DNA of 6,276 nucleotides from Halomonas sp. (GCA_003560175.1 PWIZ01000218.1:1-6276), one strand, 5' to 3'; positions 1 through 6,276 are shown, counted from the stretch's first letter. A program made the numbers and translations. The notes: generated by a model not told the origin, from the sequence alone.

Positions 1-886
1 CAGCAGCCTCCTCGACCCAGGCGCTGATCGATGCGGCAACGTTGTCGACCGCCGCCGCCTCCAGGTGTAGATGGTGGCCGCCGGGCAGCACCCGGCGCAC
101 GAGCCCCGGCAGGGCAGCGCGGGCCGCATCGGCGCGCTCGCGATCACCCAGAATGCCCGTCTCCCCCTCTACCAGCAGCGTGGGGCACCGGATCGCCCTC
201 AGGCAGGCCAGAGCCTGCTCCGGGCTGAGCCGAACCGGCGATGGCCGGAGCAGGCGGCTATCGGTGCGCAGCCCGACCCGCCCGCTCTCCAGCACCCTCA
301 GGTTTCTCTCGACCAGCGGGGCGGCAGCGTCGGCATCGATGGCCGTGGCACCACCCGCGACCCGCGCCGCCACGGCGGTCTCACTGTCAGGATAGTGCGG
401 CGCCGGAGAGGCCGCGCGGCGCTGGGCCAGCAGGCCCCGGCGCAGCTGGCCGGGCGCGCGCTCGGCCTCGGTGGTCACCATCCCCAGGCCATCGATGAGC
501 ACCAGCTGCGAGAGCCGCTCCGGCATCGCCGCCGCGGTCAGGCAGGCAACGCCTGCGCCCATGGAGTGGGCCAGCAGCGTCAGCCGCTCGATGCCCAGGG
601 ATTCGGCGGCATCCAGCACGTCGTGGCAATAATCCCACAGGGCGTAGCCCTCCGCCCCGGGGGAATCGGCTGAGCGGGAGAGGTGGTCCGAGTGACCGTG
701 ACCGGCGAAGTCCAGGGCCACAACGCGTATTCCCAGGCGCTCCACCAGCCGCGGCGCCAGCCGCGAGAAACTGGCGGCGTTGTCCAGCCAGCCGTGCAGG
801 GCCAGCCAGGTCGGCGCCGCCTCCTCGCCCCAGGCCAGGGCCGCCAGGCGGCCGTTGGCCAGGCGCAGTTCGCTTGGAGCGCTCAC
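1..886 (-). CDS. Alpha/beta hydrolase, SERHL/MhpC-like (3' end cut by window edge)
   Basis: A hydrolase of the alpha/beta fold, probably a cytoplasmic esterase or related enzyme; the substrate cannot be told from sequence. The frame opens at a GTG at 886 and stays open for 295 codons to the window edge. Family members are usually about 290-300 residues, so only a few C-terminal residues should be missing. Visible landmarks are the oxyanion-hole HGW (about residues 31-33, LHGWLDN), a DFAGHGHSD strand-turn (59-67), the nucleophile elbow AHSMG with Ser108, the following strand LVLIDGLG (128-135), and a C-terminal GGHHLHLE (269-276) supplying the catalytic His. The elbow has Ala where the usual GxSxG has its first Gly. 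The acid is uncertain; Glu240 or Glu242 in LLVEGETG is one candidate. The GTG start is supported by GGAG 8 nt upstream (895-898 on the plus strand) and by a 4-bp GTGA overlap with the stop of the preceding hydrolase gene, which implies one transcript and coupled translation. Fold assignment is firm; specificity is unknown. Confidence 0.88.
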   Translation of the reverse strand, partial: MSAPSELRLANGRLAALAWGEEAAPTWLALHGWLDNAASFSRLAPRLVERLGIRVVALDFAGHGHSDHLSRSADSPGAEGYALWDYCHDVLDAAESLGIERLTLLAHSMGAGVACLTAAAMPERLSQLVLIDGLGMVTTEAERAPGQLRRGLLAQRRAASPAPHYPDSETAVAARVAGGATAIDADAAAPLVERNLRVLESGRVGLRTDSRLLRPSPVRLSPEQALACLRAIRCPTLLVEGETGILGDRERADAARAALPGLVRRVLPGGHHLHLEAAAVDNVAASISAWVEEAA

Positions 887-1692
887 GGGGAGGTCTCCAG
901 CAGGGATTCGAGGATCGCGAAGAGGCCCTGGCGGGCCTCCACCGGGTGCTCCATGGGGAACATGTGGGTCCCCGGCACCAGGGTCACCGGCACGCCGTGA
1001 CGAACCAGACGCCGACGACGACGCGGCGTCAGCAGGTCGGAATCCTCGCCGGCCAGCAGCGCATAGGGCACCCGCAGCCGCCTCGGCAGATCGCCCAGAT
1101 GGTCCGGCAGGTGACAGAAGATCTCCACTTCCACCCCGGGATCATAGACCAGTACCGCCTGGCCATCGTCGAGCAGCCGGGTCCCCCCCTCTACATAGTC
1201 ATCGAGGGCCTCGGGGGTGAAGCGCCGGAACAGCCGGCGCCGCCTGAGCGAGTCGCGCATGGCGTTGCGGTCGGGCCACAGGGACCGCCGGCCGCGACTC
1301 TGCCCGGCCGGCGTCACCCGCTCCATGAAACCGATGCGTTTGGCGGCCTTCATGGCCCAGGCGTCTAGCCCCAACATCAGCGGCGGGTCGAGCATCACCA
1401 CGCAGCGAAAGCGCTCGGGGGCGACCTCGGCGGCCATGGCCATCAGGACCCCGCCCATGGAGTGGCCCACGCCGATCACCGGCTCATCGGCTCCCTCCAG
1501 GGTGTGGAGCAGCTCATCTCTCAGCGCCAGCCAGTTATGGCCCACCGGGAAGTCGGGGTGATGGCCCAGGCGATCGAGAAGTTGAACATCGAAACGCTCG
1601 GCCAGAGGGCCGAGAAAACTGCTGTAGCTCGAGCCGGGGAAGCCATTGGCATGGGCAAAGAGCAGTCGGGGACGGTCGGGTAATGGGGTCAT
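883..1692 (-). CDS. Alpha/beta hydrolase (AHANGFP type)
   Basis: A second, distinct alpha/beta hydrolase of 269 residues; it is not a recent copy of its downstream neighbour. It begins with the oxyanion-region motif FAHANGFPGSSY (12-23), a hallmark of a bacterial hydrolase subgroup of unknown substrate. It has a canonical nucleophile elbow GHSMG (Ser78), the strand VVMLDPP (98-104), a likely acid in LLAGEDSD (Asp217 or Asp219), and catalytic His243 in GTHMFPMEHP (241-250). The cap region between about residues 110 and 200 is strikingly arginine-rich (RRRR near 150-153), and a second run of five Arg lies at 224-228. The frame is open upstream to an ATG at 1782, but that would add 30 residues without family character. 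I chose the ATG at 1692 because the fold's first strand starts right after it. No good Shine-Dalgarno precedes it, so the start is less certain than the gene. The gene leads a two-gene unit and is divergent from the small ORF and transporter. Confidence 0.9.
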   Translation of the reverse strand: MTPLPDRPRLLFAHANGFPGSSYSSFLGPLAERFDVQLLDRLGHHPDFPVGHNWLALRDELLHTLEGADEPVIGVGHSMGGVLMAMAAEVAPERFRCVVMLDPPLMLGLDAWAMKAAKRIGFMERVTPAGQSRGRRSLWPDRNAMRDSLRRRRLFRRFTPEALDDYVEGGTRLLDDGQAVLVYDPGVEVEIFCHLPDHLGDLPRRLRVPYALLAGEDSDLLTPRRRRRLVRHGVPVTLVPGTHMFPMEHPVEARQGLFAILESLLETSP

Positions 1693-1803
1693 GTCGGTAT
1701 CCGTGAGCGGCCGGGCGGTTCCCGTCTGGCGGTAGCAGGCTAACGGGATTACCATGATTCGCCAAGTCAACTTCCGGCTCATCGAGCCCCGATCGGAGTC
1801 CTC

Positions 1804-1908
1804 GTGAAACCAGCGCCAAAGCCTCCCCGTGACACTCGAACCCGTAACCGGATCTTCTTCGCCGCCGTTATCGCCGCCACCATCGTCGGCCTGTGGCTGG
1901 CCCGCTAG
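1804..1908 (+). CDS. Small single-span membrane protein (34 aa), hypothetical
   Basis: A small open frame reading GTG at 1804 to TAG at 1906-1908, giving 34 residues. The start is preceded by GGAG (1795-1798) with a 5-nt spacer. The first half is hydrophilic and strongly basic (Lys2, Lys6, Arg9, Arg12, Arg14 and Arg16, with several prolines). The second half is one hydrophobic stretch, about residues 17-33 (IFFAAVIAATIVGLWLA), ending in Arg34. That layout fits a single transmembrane helix with the basic N-terminus in the cytoplasm (positive-inside rule). Its stop codon lies within the Shine-Dalgarno of the AEC transporter that follows, so the two are probably co-transcribed and translationally coupled. 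I do not recognise a family. It could be a small partner of the transporter, a leader whose translation opens the transporter start, or chance, although a good ribosome site plus a membrane-like composition argue against chance. Confidence 0.6.
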   Translation: MKPAPKPPRDTRTRNRIFFAAVIAATIVGLWLAR

Positions 1909-1912
1909 GAGG
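1907..1912 (+). promoter_or_regulatory. Shine-Dalgarno of the AEC transporter, overlapping the small ORF's stop
   Basis: AGGAGG sits 8 nt before the transporter ATG at 1921, a near-ideal ribosome binding site. Its first two bases are the last two of the TAG that ends the 34-residue ORF. Ribosomes finishing the small ORF therefore stop on top of this site, the usual geometry for translational coupling. It also fixes the transporter start at 1921. Confidence 0.8.
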
Positions 1913-1920
1913 CTGGCCCC

Positions 1921-2868
1921 ATGGATCTTTCCGCCCTCTTTTTCCAGACCCTCGAGGTCACCCTGCCGGTCTTCGCCATGGTATTCATCGGCCTGGGCCT
2001 CAAGCGCGCCGGGTGGATCGATACCGCCTTCGTCGCTACTGCCTCACAGCTGGTGTTCCGCGGCACCATGCCGGTGCTGATCTTTCTCAGCATCATCAAG
2101 GCCGATCTGAGCTCGACCCTCAACCCCGGGCTGCTGGGTTTCTTCGCCCTGGCGACACTGGGCAGCTTCCTGTTCTGCTGGGGCTGGGCCCGGCTGCGGG
2201 TGCCCTTCCCGGAGCGCGGGGTCTATATCCAGGGGGCCTTTCGCGGCAACTGCGGCATCGTGGGACTGGCGCTGGCGGCGGGCATGTACGGCGACTACGG
2301 GCTCTCGGCCGGGGGACTGCTGCTGGGGGTGGTGATCCTCACCTATAACGCCTTTTCGGTGGTGGCCCTGGCCACCTATCAGGAGGGTCAGAGTGCGGAC
2401 TGGCGCAGCATCCTGTCGCACATCGCCCGTAACCCGCTGATCCTCGCCGTGGTGGCGGCGGTTCCGGTGGCCGCCCTGGAACTGCCCCTGCCGGGCTGGC
2501 TGATGACCTCCGGCGAGTACTTCGCCTCGCTGACCCTGCCCCTGGCGTTGATCTGCATCGGCGCCACCCTGTCGCTGGGGGCGATCCAGGCCTCGGGACG
2601 CCTGGCCACCAGCGCCAGCCTGCTGAAGATGGTGACGGTGCCGATCCTGGCCACCACGGCGGCCTGGCTGGTCGGCTTCGAGGGTCGCGAACTGGGGGTG
2701 ATGTTCCTCTTCTTCGCCAGCCCCACGGCGGCGGCGGCCTTCGTGATGGCCAAGGCCATGGGCGGCAACGCCGTGCTCACGGCCAATATCATCGCCCTGA
2801 CCACCCTGATGGCCAGCCTGACGGTCACTCTCGGCGCCTTCGCCCTCAAGGTGGCGGGGTTGATCTAG
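1921..2868 (+). CDS. AEC (auxin efflux carrier) family transporter
   Basis: An inner-membrane transporter of the AEC family, 315 residues, the usual family length (about 300-320). It shows roughly ten hydrophobic spans (about 8-28, 36-58, 67-90, 101-123, 128-150, 168-186, 200-220, 230-251, 258-280 and 287-312), consistent with two five-helix halves. Family landmarks are the RGNCGIVGLAL segment (108-118) in the first half, NPLI (171-174) opening the second half, LICIGATLSLG (210-220), and ASPTAAAAFVMA (266-277) near the end. Bacterial members are reported to move organic acids such as malate or malonate, but most are uncharacterised; despite the family name, auxin is not implied. The start at 1921 has a strong AGGAGG. 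It follows the 34-residue membrane ORF by 12 bp and converges on sixA, sharing its last four bases. Substrate and regulation cannot be read from the sequence. Confidence 0.93.
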   Translation: MDLSALFFQTLEVTLPVFAMVFIGLGLKRAGWIDTAFVATASQLVFRGTMPVLIFLSIIKADLSSTLNPGLLGFFALATLGSFLFCWGWARLRVPFPERGVYIQGAFRGNCGIVGLALAAGMYGDYGLSAGGLLLGVVILTYNAFSVVALATYQEGQSADWRSILSHIARNPLILAVVAAVPVAALELPLPGWLMTSGEYFASLTLPLALICIGATLSLGAIQASGRLATSASLLKMVTVPILATTAAWLVGFEGRELGVMFLFFASPTAAAAFVMAKAMGGNAVLTANIIALTTLMASLTVTLGAFALKVAGLI

Positions 2869-3341
2869 TCCAGGTCGGCCGGGGCGATGAATCTCGCCAG
2901 CCGGGCGCAGCCCGCCGCCCACACCTCGGCCTCGAGTTCGGCCAGGGCCGCGGTGGGGAAGCCCGGGCCGCGGTCGGTACGGCCCTCCACCAGCAGGCCG
3001 GTGAGCGCCCCCACCAGCGGCATATGGCTGACCAGCATCAGCGGGCGTCCCTCGGGCTGCGCCAGCAGCCAGTCGACCACCGCCAACGGGGCGTCGTCGG
3101 GGGTCAGGATCGGCAGCGTCTCCACCGGGACACCCAGCGCCTCGCCGATGATGGCGGCGGTCTGCCGGGCACGGCGATAGGGGCTGGCCAGCAGGCGCAG
3201 CCCGCCTGGCTCGTCGCGAGCGGCCAGCCAGGCGGCCAGGCGTCCAACCTCATGGCTGCCCTGCCCGGTCAGTTCCCGCTCGGCGTCGGGGACGCCGGGC
3301 CCCGCCTCGCCATGGCGCAGGATCAGCAGGCGCTCAGCCAT
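2865..3341 (-). CDS. sixA: Phosphohistidine phosphatase SixA
   Basis: A small cytoplasmic phosphohistidine phosphatase of the histidine phosphatase superfamily, 158 residues (E. coli SixA is about 161). It hydrolyses phosphate from histidine on phosphotransfer proteins; in E. coli the targets proposed are ArcB and the nitrogen-PTS protein NPr. The signature LRHGEA is at 8-13, with His10 as the expected nucleophile and Arg9 beside it. SPYRRARQT (53-61) supplies a phosphate-binding Arg, and SHMPLVGAL (105-113) carries the second catalytic His106. No signal peptide or extra domain is present. The frame is open upstream to an ATG at 3407, but the catalytic motif comes directly after the ATG at 3341, and a purine-rich GAGGGTGGGGG tract precedes that ATG. 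It overlaps the end of gpsA by 8 bp, so it is the second gene of a gpsA-sixA unit. Its stop shares CTAG with the convergent transporter gene. Confidence 0.93.
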   Translation of the reverse strand: MAERLLILRHGEAGPGVPDAERELTGQGSHEVGRLAAWLAARDEPGGLRLLASPYRRARQTAAIIGEALGVPVETLPILTPDDAPLAVVDWLLAQPEGRPLMLVSHMPLVGALTGLLVEGRTDRGPGFPTAALAELEAEVWAAGCARLARFIAPADLD

Positions 3342-4407
3342 GGGCGCCCCCACCCTCGCCCTCGCGGTGGGCGCGCTGCACGTCCTCGCGAGCCAGCACG
3401 AACTCAACGTCGCTGCTCTGCTCGCCGAGCATCAGCATGCGGGCCATCTCCTTGGCCGGCACGCCCTTGAACAGCACCTGGTAGAGCCCCTCGGCCAATG
3501 GCATGTACACCCCGTCCTGGTGCGCCTTGTCGCGCACCAGGCGCACGGTATTGACCCCCTCGGCCACCTGGCCCAGCGCCGCCACCGCCTCGTCCAAAGT
3601 GCGGCCCTCGCCGAGGGCCTGACCCACCCGGTAGTTGCGCGACAGCGCCGAAGAGCAGGTCACGATCAGGTCCCCCACGCCGGCAAGCCCCAGAAAGGTC
3701 ATGGGGTTGGCGCCCTGGTCCACGGCGAAGCGGCTCATCTCGGCCAGGGCCCGGGTCATGAGCATGCTGCGGGTGTTCTCGCCCATGCCGAGTGCGGCGG
3801 CCATGCCGGCGGCGATAGCGTAGATATTCTTCAGCGCCCCGCCCAGTTCGACGCCGTGACGGTCGTTGCTGGCGTAGACCCGAAAGTAGTCACAGCCCAG
3901 CGCCGTCTGCACCCGGGTGCGGGTCTCGGGGTCGTCGCTGGCGATCACCGTGGCGGTGAGCTGTTTCTGGGCGACTTCCGAGGCCAGGTTGGGTCCGGAG
4001 ATCACACCGATATGGGGAAAGCCGGTCTCATCCTCGAGGATCTGGCTCATCAGCTTGAAGCCCTCCTCCTGGATGCCCTTGGTGGTACTGACCAGGATCT
4101 GGTCCGGGGTCAGCCAGGGGCGCGCCTGGCGCACCACCTCGCGGAAGGCCTTGGAAGGGATCGCCACCAGTACCAGGCTGGCATCCTGCAGCACCTCGGC
4201 CATGTCGGTGGAGGCGATCACCGAGGGATTGATCGAATAGTCGGGCAGGTAGCGGCCGTTGCGATGCTCGCGATTGATCTGATCGGCCAGATCGGGATCT
4301 CTCAGCCACTGGCTCACCCGTGAGCCGTTATCGGCCGCAATGCTGGCCAGGGCGGTACCGAAGCTGCCGCCGCCCAGCACCGCCACCTTCATCTGTTCCA
4401 ATGCCAT
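3334..4407 (-). CDS. gpsA: Glycerol-3-phosphate dehydrogenase [NAD(P)+]
   Basis: Cytoplasmic enzyme that reduces dihydroxyacetone phosphate to sn-glycerol 3-phosphate with NAD(P)H, feeding phospholipid synthesis. At 357 residues it is slightly longer than typical (about 330-345). The N-terminal Rossmann fold shows [10 protein letters not shown] (11-20), then VAIPSKAFR (81-89) and STTKG (107-111, Lys110). GPNLASEV (138-145) links to the C-terminal helical domain, which has catalytic Lys193 in [14 protein letters not shown] (188-201), [12 protein letters not shown] (240-251) and SRNYRVG (256-262). The C-terminal tail from about 340 is Gly/Arg/His-rich and looks unconserved; its last codons overlap the sixA start. 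An ATG at 4407 and another five codons later (Met6) are both possible. AGGCGG 8 nt before 4407 favours the upstream one. It lies beyond the pntB terminator, so it probably has its own promoter. Confidence 0.97.
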   Translation of the reverse strand: MALEQMKVAVLGGGSFGTALASIAADNGSRVSQWLRDPDLADQINREHRNGRYLPDYSINPSVIASTDMAEVLQDASLVLVAIPSKAFREVVRQARPWLTPDQILVSTTKGIQEEGFKLMSQILEDETGFPHIGVISGPNLASEVAQKQLTATVIASDDPETRTRVQTALGCDYFRVYASNDRHGVELGGALKNIYAIAAGMAAALGMGENTRSMLMTRALAEMSRFAVDQGANPMTFLGLAGVGDLIVTCSSALSRNYRVGQALGEGRTLDEAVAALGQVAEGVNTVRLVRDKAHQDGVYMPLAEGLYQVLFKGVPAKEMARMLMLGEQSSDVEFVLAREDVQRAHREGEGGGAHG

Positions 4408-4415
4408 GGTCTGCC

Positions 4416-4421
4416 CCGCCT
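4416..4421 (-). promoter_or_regulatory. Shine-Dalgarno deciding the gpsA start
   Basis: On the minus strand AGGCGG lies 8 nt before the ATG at 4407. This is a one-mismatch Shine-Dalgarno at good spacing and favours the first of the two nearby ATG codons. The second ATG, five codons in, has only a short GGA four bases upstream. Confidence 0.5.
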
Positions 4422-4468
4422 GTTTTGATGAAATCGGGATGGATGGGATCGGAGTAAGGGGAGTCGCA

Positions 4469-4474
4469 ATTGTA
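4469..4474 (-). promoter_or_regulatory. Possible -10 element for gpsA-sixA
   Basis: The minus strand reads TACAAT here, one mismatch from the sigma-70 consensus TATAAT, about 60 nt upstream of the gpsA ATG and immediately after the pntB terminator's U-tract. The best -35 candidate (CTGACG) lies inside the terminator hairpin with a long 19-nt spacer, so the promoter is only weakly supported. The position is right for a unit that must restart after a terminator. Confidence 0.3.
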
Positions 4475-4477
4475 GCG

Positions 4478-4513
4478 AAAAAGGGGCCCGAATCGTCAGC
4501 CGATTCGAGCCCC
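4478..4513 (-). terminator. Rho-independent terminator of the pnt operon
   Basis: On the minus strand the transcript reads a 13-nt arm GGGGCTCGAATCG (4513-4501), a 5-nt loop GCTGA, and the complementary arm CGATTCGGGCCCC (4495-4483), followed directly by five U (4482-4478). All 13 pairs form, with a single G-U wobble. It starts 49 nt past the pntB stop and points the same way, so it should end pnt transcription. On the plus strand the wobble becomes a C-A mismatch and no U-tract follows, so it acts on the minus strand only. Confidence 0.9.
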
Positions 4514-4562
4514 GGGAACCGCCCTGTCGACCGGCCGTCACGGCAGGCCGACAGCCTACGAC

Positions 4563-6005
4563 CTAGTCGATGTGCGAGAGCAGCGAATCGATACTCTCGC
4601 GGGCATCACCGTAGAGCATCCGGGTGTTCTCCTTGTAGAACAGCGGATTCTCGATGCCCGAATAGCCGGTACCCTGGCCGCGCTTGCAGACGAAGACGAC
4701 CCGCGACTTCCATACCTCGAGGACCGGCATGCCGGCGATGGGGCTGTTGGGGTCTTCCTGAGCCGCCGGATTGACGATGTCGTTGGAACCGATAACGATC
4801 GCTACGTCCGTCTTGGGGAAGTCATCGTTGATCTCGTCCATCTCCATGACGATGTCATAGGGCACCCGAGCCTCGGCCAGCAGCACGTTCATGTGCCCTG
4901 GCAGGCGGCCGGCCACCGGATGGATGGCGAAGCGCACCTCCTTGCCGGCGGAGCGCAGCTTGCGCACCAGTTCGCTGACCGCATTCTGGGCCTGAGCCAC
5001 CGCCATGCCGTAGCCCGGCACGATGACCACGCTGTCGGCGTTGTTGAGGGTCGCCGCCACCCCGGCGGCATCGATGGCCACCTGCTCGCCCTCGATCTCC
5101 GCCGCCGGCCCCTGGGTGCCGCCGAAGCCTCCCAGGATCACGCTGACGAAGTTGCGATTCATCGCCTTGCACATGATGTAGGAGAGGATCGCCCCCGAGG
5201 AGCCCACCAGGGCGCCGGTCACGATCAAGAGGTCGTTGGAGAGGGTGAAGCCGATGGCCGCCGCCGCCCAGCCCGAATAGCTGTTGAGCATCGACACCAC
5301 CACCGGCATATCGGCCCCGCCGATACCCATGATCAGGTGGTAGCCGATGAAGAACGCCAGGGCGGCCAGCAACAGCAGGGTCCAGAAGCCGGCGCCGTTG
5401 AGGTAGAGGATGGCCAGCAGCAGCGAGATCACCGCGGCGCCGGCGTTGAGCTTATGGCCACCGGGCAGCTGCTTGGACTTGCCGTCGACCTTGCCGGCCA
5501 GCTTGCCGAAGGCGATCACCGAACCGGTGAAGGTCACCGCACCGATGAAGATGGCGAAGACCACTTCTATCTGGAGGAAGGTCAGCTCGTCGGGCGCCTT
5601 GGTGGCCACCATGGCGGCGAAGGCCGAGAACTGCTCGGTGGCTCCTCCCACGGCCTGGACGGCCAGCACCCGGCGGCGCTCGAGGTCGGCGTTCCAGGCC
5701 ACGAAGACCGCGGCCAGACCCACGAAACTGTGCAGTGCCGCCACCAGCTGGGGCATCTCGGTCATGGCGACCCGCTTGGCCACGACCCAGCCGATCGCCG
5801 CGCCGATGATGATCAGGGGAATCATCAGCCAGTGGGCACCGATACCGGGCCCCAGGGCGGTGAAGAACACCGCCAACGCCATGCCTATGATGCCGTACCA
5901 CACCGCCCGTTTGGCCTTCTCCTGATTGCTCAGCCCCCCCAGAGAGAGGATGAAGAGCACACTTGCCGCAATCGCTGCGGCTGATACAAATCCTTGACTC
6001 AGCAT
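4563..6005 (-). CDS. pntB: NAD(P) transhydrogenase subunit beta, PntB
   Basis: Beta subunit of the proton-translocating transhydrogenase, which couples hydride transfer from NADH to NADP+ to proton flow across the inner membrane. It has 480 residues, against about 462 in E. coli. The first ~280 residues form about nine membrane helices (dII). Key residues visible are His92 in [10 protein letters not shown] and Asp232/Asn241 in [21 protein letters not shown], matching E. coli His91, Asp213 and Asn222. The NADP(H)-binding dIII domain (from about 300) shows [11 protein letters not shown] (330-340), [18 protein letters not shown] (362-379), MDEINDDF (389-396), [10 protein letters not shown] (406-415), [13 protein letters not shown] (421-433) and [11 protein letters not shown] (440-450), with Lys441/Arg442 for the 2'-phosphate. 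An extra loop of about 20 residues follows the fourth helix. The ATG at 6005 has GGAGAG 5 nt upstream, and the gene follows the alpha-subunit gene by 16 bp. Confidence 0.98.
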   Translation of the reverse strand: MLSQGFVSAAAIAASVLFILSLGGLSNQEKAKRAVWYGIIGMALAVFFTALGPGIGAHWLMIPLIIIGAAIGWVVAKRVAMTEMPQLVAALHSFVGLAAVFVAWNADLERRRVLAVQAVGGATEQFSAFAAMVATKAPDELTFLQIEVVFAIFIGAVTFTGSVIAFGKLAGKVDGKSKQLPGGHKLNAGAAVISLLLAILYLNGAGFWTLLLLAALAFFIGYHLIMGIGGADMPVVVSMLNSYSGWAAAAIGFTLSNDLLIVTGALVGSSGAILSYIMCKAMNRNFVSVILGGFGGTQGPAAEIEGEQVAIDAAGVAATLNNADSVVIVPGYGMAVAQAQNAVSELVRKLRSAGKEVRFAIHPVAGRLPGHMNVLLAEARVPYDIVMEMDEINDDFPKTDVAIVIGSNDIVNPAAQEDPNSPIAGMPVLEVWKSRVVFVCKRGQGTGYSGIENPLFYKENTRMLYGDARESIDSLLSHID

Positions 6006-6021
6006 GTGTTCTCTCCGCCGC

Positions 6022-6276
6022 TCACGACTTCTGGAACATGGCCAGCATCCGGCGTGTCACCAGGAAGCCGCCCACGATATTGATGGTAGCGATCAGCACC
6101 GAGATGCCCGCCAACAGCATGACGAGCCAATTCCCCGAACCGATCTGCAGCACGGCGCCGAGAATGATGATCCCGGAGATGGCATTGGTCAGCGCCATCA
6201 GCGGCGTATGCAGCGAGTGGCTGACGTTCCAGATCACCTGGAAGCCCACGAAGCAGGCCAGGACGAAGACGATGAA
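6022..6276 (-). CDS. pntAB: NAD(P) transhydrogenase alpha, membrane part (PntAB or C-terminus of PntA), 5' end cut
   Basis: The last 84 codons of the transhydrogenase alpha-subunit membrane domain; the frame runs open off the right edge. No start is visible: the codon at 6249 that opens a shorter frame is a GTG inside a transmembrane helix, so it is an internal valine. The sequence carries the alpha-subunit hallmark [20 protein letters not shown] (window residues 16-35) and the closing [17 protein letters not shown] (65-81). It holds about three hydrophobic spans (roughly 1-16, 24-46 and 49-72) that pack against PntB to form the proton channel. Whether this is a separate small gene (pntAB, as in Pseudomonas-type three-gene operons) or the end of one fused pntA (as in E. 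coli) cannot be decided because the N-terminal side is outside the window. I use pntAB as the more likely form in this lineage. Confidence 0.93.
   Translation of the reverse strand, partial: FIVFVLACFVGFQVIWNVSHSLHTPLMALTNAISGIIILGAVLQIGSGNWLVMLLAGISVLIATINIVGGFLVTRRMLAMFQKS

Noticed and set aside
31..673. Overlapping plus-strand frames at the left edge
   Set aside because: All are opposite or out of frame with the left-edge hydrolase, whose nucleophile, oxyanion and histidine motifs appear in order on the minus strand.
1741..1770. TTGACT on the minus strand (1770-1765) as a -35 for the hydrolase pair
   Set aside because: No acceptable -10 lies 16-18 nt downstream; the matching hexamer reads CCCGTT or similar, so I do not call a promoter.
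1693..1782. N-terminal extension of the second hydrolase from the ATG at 1782
   Set aside because: The 30 extra residues lie before the first core strand and look like translated intergenic DNA, with no signal-peptide pattern I would trust.
2044..2922. Minus-strand open frame (292 codons) opposite the AEC transporter
   Set aside because: The product is a Gly/Gln/His/Arg-rich shadow; the transporter frame has clear membrane helices and a strong ribosome site.
3340..4323. Plus-strand open frame (327 codons) opposite gpsA
   Set aside because: Composition mirrors the antisense of gpsA codon usage; no recognisable domain, and gpsA on the other strand is certain.
4430..4452. Near-repeat ATCGGGAT / ATGGGATCGG upstream of gpsA
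   Set aside because: Short, imperfect and single; too little to call an operator or a repeat.
4524..4554. Second inverted repeat CTGTCG...CGACAG just after pntB
   Set aside because: The stem is short with a bulge and no U-tract follows on either strand; the hairpin at 4483-4513 is far better as the terminator.
4572..5984. Long plus-strand open frame (470 codons) opposite pntB
   Set aside because: It is antisense to a fully conserved PntB, its product is rich in His, Gly, Asp and Arg with no fold signature, and long antisense frames are common in GC-rich coding DNA.

Overview
The window is a GC-rich, densely packed bacterial chromosome segment that reads as ordinary core genome of a gammaproteobacterium. 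The protein sequences and the gpsA-sixA pair look most like Halomonas and its relatives (Halomonadaceae), with Pseudomonas as the next closest style. This placement is inference from recalled family sequences, not a search. I see no phage, IS, CRISPR, tRNA or rRNA signatures.

Layout, right to left on the minus strand. The right edge (6276-6022) holds the C-terminal membrane part of the transhydrogenase alpha subunit (PntAB, or the end of a fused PntA). After a 16-bp gap comes complete pntB (6005-4563), followed by a strong rho-independent terminator (4513-4478). A second minus-strand unit starts just beyond it: gpsA (4407-3334), overlapping by 8 bp with sixA (3341-2865). sixA ends tail to tail with a plus-strand gene for an AEC-family transporter (1921-2868), and the two stop codons share the palindrome CTAG. 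Just upstream of the transporter is an unlisted 34-codon gene (1804-1908) for a tiny single-span membrane protein, whose stop codon lies inside the transporter's Shine-Dalgarno sequence. Divergent from this pair, across about 110 bp, run two alpha/beta hydrolase genes on the minus strand (1692-883 and 886 to beyond the left edge), joined by a 4-bp GTGA overlap.

Functionally, PntAB/PntB uses the proton gradient to make NADPH from NADH. GpsA makes sn-glycerol 3-phosphate for phospholipids using NAD(P)H. SixA removes phosphate from histidine on phosphotransfer proteins. The transporter and the two hydrolases have unknown substrates. The four groups are probably separate transcription units: pnt, gpsA-sixA, small ORF-transporter, and the hydrolase pair.

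I did not find a new multi-gene system. The observation most worth following is the small membrane-protein gene translationally linked to the AEC transporter. Almost every base is in a gene; the only noncoding stretches are 1693-1803, 1909-1920, 4408-4562 and 6006-6021.
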